DNA of 64,000 nucleotides from assembly GCA_006503475.1 (NCBI GenBank), contig RSEH01000055.1, positions 1 to 64,000 of the forward strand. The letters are read 5' to 3'. Shown piece by piece: positions 1 through 10,790 of the stretch; position 1 is the stretch's first letter; the number at the start of each line of letters is the position of its first letter. The position numbers and the translations under genes are program-made. The notes under the pieces were generated by a model, which was given only the letters and a program-made list of their open reading frames with translations, was not told the DNA's origin and searched no databases. The DNA is from Stentor roeselii. Taxonomy: Eukaryota > Ciliophora > Heterotrichea > Heterotrichida > Stentoridae.

Positions 1-73
1 TACTATCTTGTTATAAATTTTTTAACCCTTCCAAAGAAAATCAATTTATCAAACTAATTAAATTTTAACTATT

Positions 74-2533
74 CTAAACTTTTAACACTTTTATATCTCC
101 TTCAACTGGCTGGATCACAATAAACTTTCCACTTCTTGTGAAAGATAATAACTGTATCGCTTGCTCAAATACTTCAAAAGCTTTCAATTCTTCACTTCTT
201 CCTACTTCCCACAATAAAACTATTCTGTCATTCGACCCACTCACAACAAATCTGTCATCATTAGAAAAAGCTGCAGCAATAACCCAACTCGAATGGCCCT
301 TAAAACATTGAATTTGATTTCCATTCAAATCCCAAATTTTCACACAACCATCATCATCTCCACTAAGAATATTTTTGCTATCATGAGAAAAACAAAGAGT
401 TCTTATCCAATTTTTATGGGCCGTGAAACTAAAAATTTCTTTTTCTTTTTCAACATCCCACAACTTTAAATCCTTTTCATATCCACTAACAGCGAATTTT
501 TTATTTTTCGAAAAGTTGATCGGAACAAATAATTTGTACTTATGATTGCATTTCATTTTTATATAATCCTGTATCTTCCAGATATCACAATGGAAATCAT
601 AAAATAGTGATAGACATTTACCATCATATAAAATTTTCTGAGGTCTTGATGTACAATCAACTATCAATTCTTTGAATTTTCCTTTGATATTCCAAATATT
701 CAATTCGTTAGAATTACGAGTAATTATATATTTTTCATAAAAAGATATAGATTCATAATCATGAATAGAAAGATCTATAGTTGCATCAAATTGATACAAA
801 GTATACCAAGAAAATGTTGGAGTTTTAAGAATGCAATTCCAAAAATAGGTAACTCTTTTGCTATTCTTATCATATGAATCAGTAATTATAGAATTTTGAT
901 CCTTAAAATATATATTTTGAATGTTCGATATGGGAATATAATAATATAGTTTACATCTAAGATAAATATTCCAGACTTCAATTCCCGCTTGATATTTAGG
1001 TGCAACTACAATAAATCTGCCATCATTTGAAAATGAAACAGTTGAATATCCGATAAAACGGCTTTCAATATCAAAAACTTTAATATTTTCCATTATATTC
1101 CAGATACTTAAACGATAACATTTGGTAGGAACAACTACATGAACGAAATCTTTTGATATAGGAAATCTTTCAAATTTTCTTCGTATACAAATAACACAAA
1201 AAATAATCTCACTAGTCTTCAAGTTAAAAACTTTTAAATATTTTCGGTCTAGAGTAAGTAGATAGAGACCATCCTCAGATACCTCTATTAAATCAATTTC
1301 TTCTTCATTTCCACTTAAATTAAACTCTATTCGTTTTTCTTTCACGTTAAAAATATTTAAACTTTGAGAGGAACTTGCAAATCCGATATATCTTCCATTG
1401 TTTGTTATTAAAGCCTTGTTTACCACCTTATAATCTATATTATTTATATAAATAACTTGTTTTGGTATCTTAGAAATTTTCCAAAGACCTATTGAATCTC
1501 CAATCAATATCTTTGAATCAGGGGTAAAAGCTATATTCACTCCGAAAGATTTATGAAATTTATTATTTTTATCTGATGTTTGTATTTTTTCAACAAGTCT
1601 ACTCTTGATGTTAACAAGTTTTAAATAATCCTCGTCATATATCGCTAGTTTTTGATTGTCAGGTGAAAATGATGATAATCTTAAATTCTTTTTAATCTTC
1701 ATAGAAAATTCTTCAATTTTTTTATGAAGATTCCAAACAGTTAAAGTAGAACCAAAAATACTTGCAGCATACATCCCGTTATTTGAAATTTTCACATTTA
1801 TTATCCGCTGAACTTTGCACATGAATTTGAATTCTTGTCTTCTTGATTCAAAATTCCATAAAATAACTGAGCCATCTATCGACCCACTGATGATAAACCG
1901 GGAATCTTGAGAACATTCAATTGAAGTCACAGTGTCTTCATGTCCATTTAACCAAAATTCTTCGCTTTTCGTAAAAAAATTCCAAAAAACTATAGAATTT
2001 TTTTGGGGATATGCTACAAACTCCCCATCCGCTGTAAAAATAGCTTTAAAGGACCTTTCAGATGATATCGGTATCATGGAGTTTAAAGTTTTCTGTTTAA
2101 AGTTTAAAATTTCTAGATATTTTGGATACCCACAAAGAAGATACTCGCCATTTGGTGAAAAATACAGAGAGGCGAGTTGAGGTGTTTCTAGATAAGGTTC
2201 CAGTAAATCTTGTGGAATATTTAAGATTTTTATATAATCTTTCGTTCCAAATACTACAAATATTCCACAAGGTGATACACCCATTGAAAGAACATTATTA
2301 ATAAAACTGTATCGAAGTATTGTCCAATCTGATGAATGCTGCTTTTGATGAGAGTTGATTATATTTTTGTATATTATTTTTTTGGTATCTGATTTATTCA
2401 GTTTTGGGTCATTTGAAGATAATGATCGAGGCAACTGATATTCAAGCATTTCATGAGAATTTTCGGATAAACTTCTTTGGGTTATATTGTAATAATTTCT
2501 GTCTGGTAGTTGAATAAGATTAAATCTATTCAT
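74..2533 (-). CDS. WD40 repeat protein, 819 aa
   Basis: One uninterrupted frame of 819 codons ending in TAG. The C-terminal third has clear WD40 units, for example FSFTAHKNWIRTLCFS...GCVKIWDL followed by IQCFKGHSSWVIAAAFS...IVLLWEV, with the usual GH/AH, S-D-S and WD/WE positions; an earlier unit reads WLNGHEDTVTSIECSQDS...VILWNF near residue 200. Many more degenerate beta-propeller blades (SNDGRF...WNI, SKNKKFAVSGYEKDLKLWDV) run through the protein, so two or more propellers are likely. WD40 propellers are protein-interaction platforms; no catalytic domain or membrane segment is visible, so a specific role cannot be given. The first 60 residues are polar and low in complexity. The start at 2533 is the only early Met. 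The repeat count by eye is uncertain because many blades have lost the GH and WD motifs. Confidence 0.85.
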   Translation of the reverse strand: MNRFNLIQLPDRNYYNITQRSLSENSHEMLEYQLPRSLSSNDPKLNKSDTKKIIYKNIINSHQKQHSSDWTILRYSFINNVLSMGVSPCGIFVVFGTKDYIKILNIPQDLLEPYLETPQLASLYFSPNGEYLLCGYPKYLEILNFKQKTLNSMIPISSERSFKAIFTADGEFVAYPQKNSIVFWNFFTKSEEFWLNGHEDTVTSIECSQDSRFIISGSIDGSVILWNFESRRQEFKFMCKVQRIINVKISNNGMYAASIFGSTLTVWNLHKKIEEFSMKIKKNLRLSSFSPDNQKLAIYDEDYLKLVNIKSRLVEKIQTSDKNNKFHKSFGVNIAFTPDSKILIGDSIGLWKISKIPKQVIYINNIDYKVVNKALITNNGRYIGFASSSQSLNIFNVKEKRIEFNLSGNEEEIDLIEVSEDGLYLLTLDRKYLKVFNLKTSEIIFCVICIRRKFERFPISKDFVHVVVPTKCYRLSIWNIMENIKVFDIESRFIGYSTVSFSNDGRFIVVAPKYQAGIEVWNIYLRCKLYYYIPISNIQNIYFKDQNSIITDSYDKNSKRVTYFWNCILKTPTFSWYTLYQFDATIDLSIHDYESISFYEKYIITRNSNELNIWNIKGKFKELIVDCTSRPQKILYDGKCLSLFYDFHCDIWKIQDYIKMKCNHKYKLFVPINFSKNKKFAVSGYEKDLKLWDVEKEKEIFSFTAHKNWIRTLCFSHDSKNILSGDDDGCVKIWDLNGNQIQCFKGHSSWVIAAAFSNDDRFVVSGSNDRIVLLWEVGRSEELKAFEVFEQAIQLLSFTRSGKFIVIQPVEGDIKVLKV

Positions 2534-3280
2534 TTAACTATGTTTTATTAAAACTATTTTAATCCTATTTTCTTGTAATATTGTGTAAGAATTTAATACG
2601 AATCAAAATAGTTGAAAGTTATTTGATAAATACTTAAATTTGTCAAATATCGAGCAAATAACTCAACATATTCACACTCTTTAATCAAAAATCCTGTAAG
2701 TAACAATAAATATATGCTAATACATTTAAATCAACTCAGGCGATCTATTTCTCAGCTTGAAATAATTAGAAATACTTATAATAATGGTGTTTATATTTTT
2801 TCTATTAGGTCTCTTTTTTTATGTCTACAAATTTTTATAGAAAATGGAATTCATTTTCTTCATTTCTCTATTTTCTCTACACCTTATATAGGTATATTAG
2901 ATGGCTAGACAGTATGCAGATTATAATTATTGTTTAATAATCTTCTCGAAGCTAAAAATTCGACTTTTTTGATTAAAAATTTTAATTTCAGAATTCAATC
3001 TAAATTATTCCTTTCCTCTTAATTGTAATATCTCAACATTAAATTTTTTAAAACTAATATATCTGGAAAAGATCAATTAAATTATTAATTGTTTCATCGC
3101 AGTGATTATTCTTTGTATGAAATTAAAGGAAAATATTTTAAATAAATATGGTTTAAACTATTTAGTTTGCGTTTATTTAATAATATATTCAGGGTTTAAA
3201 TACCAAATGTCGCTTTTTATTCTGTTATCATTGGCATATTTATGCACTTCTTTTTTATGTTTTTTAATTACCTCATTCTA
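2534..3280. other. AT-rich intergenic stretch
   Basis: About 750 bp with no gene I can support. A 64-codon frame at 2714-2908 (+) has no recognisable motif and its composition resembles the surrounding AT-rich DNA, so it is treated as chance. This stretch leads into the tandem repeat that begins near 3281. Confidence 0.6.
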
Positions 3281-5900
3281 ACATATAAAAACTGATTTTC
3301 TTCTGTTGGACTTATTTTCAAGAATTAAAACTTGACAGTTCTGGTTCAAATTTAAAGGAAAATCAATAGTTTTTTTCTTGAGATGAGACTCTTGAAATTT
3401 TTTCTGAGTTCTTGAGCTTTTTAGTACTTAGGAAAATGGATTATTATAAAGGGAAAAATGGCTGAAAAACCTAAGTGATTTATGGATGAAAAAAAGCTTA
3501 GTCAGAACGATAATCAGTACTTTAAATTGATTCTATTTGTTACTATTAGATAATTTGTATTTTATTTGAATTAAGGAGGATTAGTTTATATTCAAAGTTA
3601 GTTTGATAATTGTATGAGAATTATTTTTGTTTTGGTGAAAATTTAGGTACTTTTCTCAATAGGTTTACATAAGTTTTTAACTGTATTATATAATTAATAG
3701 ATTCGAATTTTTGTATAGCAAATTTAATTATTAAAAAAATATAGCACATTAATGGTGGATCGATGGACTCTCGCAGCGAGACGGTAAAATTCAAATCAAA
3801 ATGGAAATTGTTTGCAGCGACCCGAACAATTTTAAGTTTTTTATTTATTGGATTATAATTTATTTAAAAGAAGTAATTTCATATGATGAAACAGTAAATT
3901 CGATTCTTTTAAAGAAAAAATTCCTAAGCTATAAATAATGAAGATGGTTTTTTACATATCTTTATCAAGATGGGAAAACATATGTTGATCCATTTTGAAA
4001 AAAAAAATTAGAACTTTTTCATGTATATGTATTATAGCCTGCCGAAAAAGCTGTCCTGGGAACTTTAAGATGTAAATAGTTTCTGAGAAGTGCATGGCCG
4101 AAAAACTAAGGATTTGGAGTTTTAATGGGTTATGGTAGGATTGGAAAGGAATCGGATTAGATTTAAGAGTTTTTAGTTATAATGATTTAGTTTTATTTAA
4201 TTTCTAGTTAATGTTTATTCTCAGTCTCGATGTAGGAAGACCTGAAAATTTCGCTCTTCGAATTTTCTCTGGAAAAGAGACTTTTGACAATTTGGTAACA
4301 ATTTCTCCTAGAATTCCTTGAGAAACTTAAAGATCCAACTCATGGCCGTCTGATTCAATCTAAGAGAGAAAACTTTTCGAAATATGAGCATCAATCTAGC
4401 ATAAAAAAACTAATTTTCTTCTATTGGATTATTTTCAAGAAGTGAAACTTTATCGTTCTGCTTCAAATTCAAAATGCAATAATTATCTTTTGCCTTGAGA
4501 TGAGATTCTTTATTTTTTTCCTGAGTTCTTGAGCTTTTTAGCACTTAGGAAAATGGGTTATTATAAAGGGAAAAATGGTTGGAAAAAGTATGTAAATTTA
4601 AGTGTTTTTTAGTTGAAAACATGATTTTTAAGAAAAAGAGTTAATTTTAGGCCGATAATAAGTACTCTCAATAGATAATATAATTTAACTATTATATTGA
4701 TGTATTTTATTTGAATTGAGAAGTTAGTTATATTCAAAGTTAGTTTATATATATATGACGATAATTTTTGTTTAAGTGATTATTCAGGTATTTTTCCAAT
4801 AGGTTTTTATAAGTTTTTAACTAGATTATATAATTATAGATTTAAATTTTTGTATAGCACATTAATCGTGGATCGACAAACTCTGGCAGGTCAGAATGGC
4901 CAGCGAGACGGTAAAATTTAAATCAAAATGGAAATTTTTTTGCAGGCGACCTAGCCGAACAATTTAGATTTTCTAAAGTTATATTTTTTAATTTACCTTC
5001 CGAAAAGCACTTCTAGGTGTTCAAACAAATAGATCTTATCGTTTTGAAGTAAAAACTAATTATGTTATAAAATTTAAAGATTGTTTTTGATTATTTTTGT
5101 TCAGATGGGAAACATCTTTTCAATACATTTGAAAAAAAAAATGAAACTTTTCAAGTATGTATATTTCAGACTGAAAAAACAGCTGTCCTCGAAACTTCAA
5201 GATGATAGGAAAGCTGAATTAGATTTGAGGTCTTAGATATTAATAGTTTCTGAGAATTGCATGTCCGAAAAATATGTATTCAGAGTTTAATTGGTTTCGA
5301 TAGGATTGGAAAAATTTAATAAGACATTAGAGTTTTTACTGATATTATTTTGTTGAAATTATATCCTCACTTAAGTTTGTTAAAAATTTTGGACTCAGGA
5401 TTTTTTCTGGAAAGAGACTTGGGATAGCTTGATATTGATTAATCATAGTATGGCTTGAGAAACCCGGTTCCAACTCATGTGTAGCTGATTCAATCTAGAT
5501 GAGGCGAAATTTCCGAAATATGAGCATCAATATAGCATATAAAAACTAATTTTCTTCTATTTATTTGATCATCAAGAAGAAAACTTTTCACAATATGATT
5601 CTAATATGAGGTCAATCAGTCACTATATGCTTAAGATGAAGTTCTAAAATTTGTCTTTTTAGTTCCTTAGGTTTGTTGTAATTGGAAAAATGGATTATTA
5701 TAAAGGGAAAAACTGTTGAAAAACCTAAGTAAATTTAAGTGTTTTTTGGATGATAATATGATTTTTAAAGAAGAAAAGCTTAGGTTAGAACGATAATTGG
5801 TACTCTAAATAGATTCCATAATTTTACTATAAGATGGCATATATTTTATTTGAATTAATAAGGATTGATTTATATTAAATTTAGTTTGATATTTATATCA
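3281..5900. repeat. Degenerate ~1.13 kb tandem repeat, about 2.3 copies
   Basis: Three successive copies start near 3281, 4400 and 5537. Matching landmarks recur at a steady offset: TGGATTATTATAAAGGGAAA at ~3437 and ~5692 with a close variant at ~4554; TATATAATTA followed by GTATAGCA at ~3690 and ~4830; AGCTGTCCT at ~4050 and ~5182; TCATGGCC/TCATGTG followed by GATTCAATCTA at ~4340 and ~5473. Copies differ by many substitutions and indels, so they are old. The third copy stops near 5900 before the GC-richer segment. No coding frame is conserved between copies. Copies 1 and 2 each carry a short GC-rich hairpin in an otherwise AT-rich unit (see findings). Confidence 0.8.
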
Positions 5901-5998
5901 CATAAAAAAAAATTAATATGAAATTTATATTTGTTTGACCATCATCAAGTTGATTTTTACTTTCTTCTGAAACTTATAAGTATTTATTAAATTTACTG

Positions 5999-6990
5999 TC
6001 AAAATCTTACTCTTCTTAATTCTAAATGTTTTGGCTGATAGAAATATTCAGTGATATTATGATCATCACATTGTGCACAAGCATATAAAGTGTCACAAAC
6101 ATATTGATACAAGATAAAGTAGCTTCCACAAAATAAATAGCATTACAATCAGTAAATCTTTGCTCAGCAGTACTACTTCGATTCTATCTACTTTAAATTT
6201 AGAAAGATATAGTTGCACCAGAGTTTAAGGATTATATTTAATACAGTACCAACAATAGATGATAGACCTACCACAATCAAAGTTAAGAGTAAGAATTTTA
6301 ATAGTTGAGAAAGTTTATAAATAATTTAGAGGTTCCAATTGAAGTCAATCTTTATTAAAAATTACTGAAACAGTTAACAGAAATACAATAAGACACAAAG
6401 TGAACACATTTTAATCCTCTTTGTTTTTAAACGTAATATAGTTTCTTGCTACAGGCAGTAAATTCTCAACCCTAAAAAGCTAGAGTTAATAAGATTACAA
6501 AAAAAATGTAATATTAGTTTTATAGTCATTTGAAATCAAAGCCATACTTGGAATAAAATAGAAAAGTCCAGATTCCAAGGAAAGTGAATGTTTCAGTTCT
6601 GAAGTAATATTATATAGGAAGTTTATATTTGATGGCAGCAGGGATACAGGGATGGCAACTGCAAAGAATAAACAAATCTTATTGTTTCCTGCCCCTCCGG
6701 ACCACTTCATTCACTAGAACTACTGCAAGTATGATATAAAGGATTGAGATTGCTATTATTTGAAAATATATAGATCATCTGAATTTATCACAAAAATATA
6801 ATTCTGCGCAGAGTATGATGCTAGAAAAAACTGAAAATGCTACTATTGTCACAATTTTACATATATATTTTGTTTCAATCTCTTAAAATATCAATAAAGT
6901 GAATCCCATCAATATGATAAAAGTAAGTCAGAAGACAGAGGCATCCTAAGACAATCTGAGCATTTTCTCTCTACTAATCGATTTTGACCT
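5999..6990 (-). pseudogene. Decayed multipass membrane / Cys-rich protein gene
   Basis: Reading the minus strand, coding-like stretches appear in shifting frames. From the 5' side they are a hydrophobic run (LTFIILMGFTLLIF), then TIVAFSVFSSIILCAELYF, then YFQIIAISILYIILAVVLV, then a 71-codon open frame at 6495-6710 containing KICLFFAVAIPVSLLPS. Near the 3' side is a Cys-rich piece, YVCDTLYACAQCDDHNITEY. Stops and frame changes separate them and no 15-nt GT-AG intron restores the frame, so this looks like a dead host gene for a multi-transmembrane protein with Cys-rich parts. I do not recognise the family. The orientation is supported because all fragments lie on the same strand. Confidence 0.4.
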
Positions 6991-7132
6991 CTCATAAATC
7001 TATTTTAAATTTCATATTATAAAATCAATACCACAAACTAGACTTTAAATAAAAGTCTTAACTTTTTTAAATTATCATTCTATTGACTATATCTATCCTA
7101 ATAAATCTTTAAACTAGCTTAATTAGTAAGAA

Positions 7133-8617
7133 CTATTGAAGTTGTTGATTTTTATCCATCAAGGATCCATAACAAACATTCAAATAAGTTTTTGTGCTAA
7201 GTTTTCCCTTATCATCTTTTACGATCATAGAGATTACCTGAGTTTTTCCAGCAGGCCCAACAGGCGCAATGATCACCCCTCCCGGGGCGAGTTGATTGAT
7301 GATACTCTGGCTGACCTCATTTACAGAAGCTCCAAAATGAATGACATTGAAAGGAGCGTATTCAGGTAGTCCATCTCTTCCATCCTTGCAAAAAATCGAT
7401 ATCAAATTCCCAAGAGCATCAAGTAATTCAGGGTCAGAATTGTTGATATTTGTGTATGATTGATCCACAAGTTCCTCAATATGATCAACCCCGAATACTT
7501 TTCCTCTTCCTATCATTTTCGCAAGACACAATGTTAAATATCCACTTCCGCTTCCAATGTCAAGGACTTTTATATCAGGTTTCAGGTACTTTTCAAGCCA
7601 GTTCAAAGTATAAGCATGCATATGAGGGGCTGAAATCGTCGCTCCAAAGCCTATTCTTTGAGGTTTATCATCGTACGGTTTAAATCCATGAGGGATAAAG
7701 TGTCCTCTATCTGTGGATTCTAGGATTTCTATGATCTTCGAAGATAGATTTGGAATTGTTGATGATAAGGAAGCTACTAACATAACCTGCTCTATTTTTT
7801 TAGGTTTATTTTGTTTTTTGCAAGATGAATAGAATATTTTTAGTGAATCAGTAGGAAAAAGGTCCTGGAAAGGTTCAATTTCTTGATTAGTTATATTTAA
7901 GTCACAAGATACACTATTCTTCATTTTAGATGGGCTATTTTGGTATAAAGGAGCTTTTACTTTTAGAGCTGAGGAAGATTGATTTAGGCTGGCTTTCGCT
8001 TCAAGAATTCTAATTTTTTCTTTTAGATCAGAGTTTTCCTTGATAAAATTCGATGAATTATTATGATTTAGTTTGGACTTTAAATACATTATTTCATCTT
8101 TCAGATCGAGTATTTCTTGGAGCATTTTATCTTGATTTTGTGTTAACTCTTGAATTAGCTGCTCATTCGAAGCAAGTTGATTATTGATAGGGTTCTCTTC
8201 ATACTTAATTCTAGTAGAAGTTTTAGAGTCAAAGATTGCCTGCAGATGTTGATGAGCATTTTCTATATTCATTAAATCTGGGTTTAGAAGATTAATAGCT
8301 GATTCATCAAAACTCGCACCATCTAGCATTTTTAATGAATTTTCAGAAGTGTGAATGATGAATATTAAGAGGTTTTCTGTTGTTTCAAGGATATTTTTTC
8401 TAACCTGCTTTTTAAGGTTGATGATATAAGACTTTTTCAGATTTTCTTTGTATTCATCTAATTCTATAATATTTTTCTGACGACAAATTTGAAGGTGTTT
8501 TAACAAATGAGCTCTACAAAGAGGAGTCACACCATCTAAGCATAAACAAACACATTCACTTTGATGTCCGCAGAGCTGATTATTGACAGGAATCACGCAA
8601 TGTTCTATGTCGACCAT
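7133..8617 (-). CDS. B-box-like/coiled-coil protein fused to protein-L-isoaspartate O-methyltransferase, 494 aa
   Basis: The C-terminal ~200 residues are a PCMT (PIMT) domain: TISAPHMHA near residue 315 (a PIMT signature), then SAM-binding motif I VLDIGSGSGYL near 350, and PGGVIIAPVGP near 455. PIMT uses S-adenosylmethionine to methylate L-isoaspartyl residues and starts repair of aged proteins. Ordinary PIMTs are about 210-230 residues; here ~270 residues precede the domain. Residues 1-45 hold a Cys/His cluster (C...CGH...CVCLC...CRAHLLKH) ending in C-x2-H-x4-H like a B-box, and residues ~130-215 are coiled coil. The same N-terminal architecture occurs in the three B-box-like genes downstream, so the fusion is in context. 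It is one continuous frame, so it is not an artefact of gene joining. Its start follows GCTTATAAATCATGG. Confidence 0.88.
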   Translation of the reverse strand: MVDIEHCVIPVNNQLCGHQSECVCLCLDGVTPLCRAHLLKHLQICRQKNIIELDEYKENLKKSYIINLKKQVRKNILETTENLLIFIIHTSENSLKMLDGASFDESAINLLNPDLMNIENAHQHLQAIFDSKTSTRIKYEENPINNQLASNEQLIQELTQNQDKMLQEILDLKDEIMYLKSKLNHNNSSNFIKENSDLKEKIRILEAKASLNQSSSALKVKAPLYQNSPSKMKNSVSCDLNITNQEIEPFQDLFPTDSLKIFYSSCKKQNKPKKIEQVMLVASLSSTIPNLSSKIIEILESTDRGHFIPHGFKPYDDKPQRIGFGATISAPHMHAYTLNWLEKYLKPDIKVLDIGSGSGYLTLCLAKMIGRGKVFGVDHIEELVDQSYTNINNSDPELLDALGNLISIFCKDGRDGLPEYAPFNVIHFGASVNEVSQSIINQLAPGGVIIAPVGPAGKTQVISMIVKDDKGKLSTKTYLNVCYGSLMDKNQQLQ

Positions 8618-9980
8618 GATTTATAAGCTAATTATATATTCAGAAATCTATGAATAGATAAAAAATCAGTTTAATTGACTTTCATTCCTAGTCTTTCTCG
8701 CTAGTTCACTCAACTCTTTAAACGAATAAAACAAAGAAAAATCCCAAGATCATTCAAAATAAATTATTTCAATAATCTAAATGCTCAGAATCGAAACCTA
8801 TCACTTTAAGCCCAGCCTTTAACAGCAGCAAGTCCTCAGAAATGTCTCTTAAAAGAGTAAAAAACATCGATTCCAGACAAAGATCTTAAAAAAAAAACTG
8901 CTATGGTACAAATTCGTTCAATATTCTTCACTTTTCTTCTAAGCCTTAAAGAATAGAAAGAAAAATCTACTTGCAATTTGAAATTTCTTGTGATGATAAA
9001 ACTGTATTTTCTTCAATTCTGGTTTCAATTCAGTCAAGAGCAAATCGAATACTTTTAATAGAGAATATTTCCAACAACTTCATAGTAAACCTTTGAATGA
9101 AAGAATCGAGAATTAAGAGTAAGGAAAACATGTTAAATCATTGAAAAATAAATCGAAAAACATTGAAAGTTTGTTAGTCGAAAAAGAAAGGCTTCAAAAT
9201 AGCAAAAAACTAAACTCGATGATAAATACTCTGAGATTAGAAGAGACCGAAATGAGCAGATAAGTTTTAAGTGTTTCAGACTCAAGAAAGAAGTCAATTT
9301 TTGCAGGCTTCACGAAGTGAAAACACTAAATTCACTAACAAACCCAGCTGGACCAAAGACTCAGATGTAATTCCGACAACTATCTTGTAGCCGAGGCTGA
9401 AAGACAAGAAAAATCGTTCTAAGGCAAATATTCTAAGAAAACCATTCCTTTGAAAGATACTCATCTATCGTGTTTCCTTTCGGAATTTCTACTTGATTTG
9501 ACTTGATTCTGAAGAATTTTTTTGTGAAACGATTTTTTCCAGTTGATTGAAAAGTTCCTTAAAAGTTGAAGAAAATTTCTTGAGAGGAGACTTTTTCGAG
9601 GTTTTTGAAAGCTTTTGCGAACTTTTCTTAAGTTTCGATAAGACTGAGAAGATTAATTTTTGGGATTGGACATTGATTAGGCCTGCTATTGAAGACTTGA
9701 TAATTTTATGACCTGATTTATAGATTATTAAATGGTTATGAATATATTTATTTGAGATTACTTTAAATACAGATTGAAAAATTAGATAAAATTTTAAATG
9801 TAAAAGTTTTTTCGTCTAATTCTCTTGATATCACATTCCGATTGACTCAGTTTTGGTAAAGCTTCATTTGACATCTAATAGTGAAAATTATTTACTTAAG
9901 AAGGGTTTTTCAACTAGATTCCTGAAATTGAGGCTTGTTTGAGAATTAATAATAATTGAATTTAGTTAAGTGAAACTAAG
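8618..9980. other. Gene-poor spacer with coding remnants
   Basis: About 1.36 kb between the methyltransferase fusion and the EF-hand gene. Apart from the coiled-coil remnant at 9135-9263 listed separately, I see only AT-rich DNA with scattered short Lys/Glu/Ser-rich fragments in changing frames around 9060-9480 (for example VAEAERQEKSF). No intact gene is supported. Confidence 0.5.
9135..9263 (+). pseudogene. Coiled-coil gene remnant
   Basis: A 42-codon open stretch ends at a TAA and reads KSLKNKSKNIESLLVEKERL followed by QNSKKLNSMINTLRLEE, a typical coiled-coil composition matching the middle of the nearby B-box/coiled-coil genes. There is no Met start and flanking frames are broken, so it looks like part of a decayed paralogue rather than a live gene. 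Confidence 0.3.
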
Positions 9981-10280
9981 TTATCTAGTAAGATGCCACA
10001 ATTCAAGCACTTGCCTTGCGAGGACCTTAAATTCTTCTAAACTGATTAATGCATTTCTGTTATATTCAAGTTCTCTCTTCAAATCTATAAAATCTTTATC
10101 AATATCACTAGACTGTTCAACGCCAATTTTATTCGCGAGGTTACATATAGCAGTCCAAAGATCAGGCTCGGCAATGAGCCCAGAGTGGTCACTGTCAACA
10201 TCGTAGAAGGCTGCTTGGGCTACTTCGGAAAGTTTTTTATCATCTCTAAGAATCTCTTGTATTTCAGTAAGACTGGCCAT
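9981..10280 (-). CDS. Small EF-hand protein, 99 aa
   Basis: A complete short frame with a canonical EF-hand loop, DVDSDHSGLIAE, at about residues 27-38 (acidic positions 1, 3 and 5, Gly at 8 in the shifted register, Glu at 12). A second degenerate helix-loop-helix (LEYNRNALISLEEFKVLARQ) lies at residues ~70-92 and lacks most calcium ligands. EF-hand pairs bind Ca2+ and act as sensors or buffers; partner and pathway cannot be told. It starts at the only early Met, downstream of GTTATAATT, and ends in TAA. The length is below that of calmodulin or centrin (about 150), with one pair instead of two; no sign of truncation is seen at either end. Confidence 0.75.
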   Translation of the reverse strand: MASLTEIQEILRDDKKLSEVAQAAFYDVDSDHSGLIAEPDLWTAICNLANKIGVEQSSDIDKDFIDLKRELEYNRNALISLEEFKVLARQVLELWHLTR

Positions 10281-10389
10281 AATTATAACTATTTAATAAT
10301 AAAACCTATTGATTAATGGTATAAATTTAATTAAATTGGTTCATCCTTCGTCAAAAATTCATAATTTTACAATCCGTTCATTTAACTAC

Positions 10390-10581
10390 CTATAAATTAC
10401 CTCTTTTTTTCTCTGTTAAGAATTTTTTGGGCGATTTAAAAATTGAATTTTTCCCTTTCATCTTTTTTTCCTTCTTGCCAGAGACCTTAACATAAAGTTT
10501 AAGCAAATTAGGAGCATTGAGTTCAAAGGCATTCGATACTTTTTGTATATCAGCTGTAAATTATAAGCATCTCTCATATGC
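10390..10581 (-). pseudogene. Short coding remnant, possibly with a GC-AG 15-nt intron
   Basis: On the minus strand a strongly coding-like frame reads SNAFELNAPNLLKLYVKVSG then KKEKKMKGKNSIFKSPKKFL and ends at TAG (10390-10392). Upstream the frame is kept if 15 nt (GCTTATAATTTACAG, 10554-10568) is removed, giving AYERSDIQKVSNAF. Before that the frame closes and I find no start codon or upstream exon, so this is either the tail of a dead gene or a real gene whose 5' part I could not resolve. The family is not recognised; the C-terminus is Lys-rich and basic. Confidence 0.35.
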
Positions 10582-10790
10582 CTAAAAATTGATTAAAAAA
10601 TAGAAGATCATGATATGATAGCATACTGAGACTTGATATATATTTTCTAAAGCAATAAATTCAAACTAAAATTTCAATATTCTATTTTTAAGTTCTCTAC
10701 ATCTTTAAATACCTCCTCCCTATGTTTCTTTCAATTATGTCTATTAGGTTGTTTTTAAGAATATAGTCCTGCTGGTATTTATTTATATAC

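Noticed and set aside
2714-2908. 64-codon frame in the 2.5-3.3 kb spacer
   Set aside because: No motif or homology-like pattern, and AT-rich composition equal to its surroundings.
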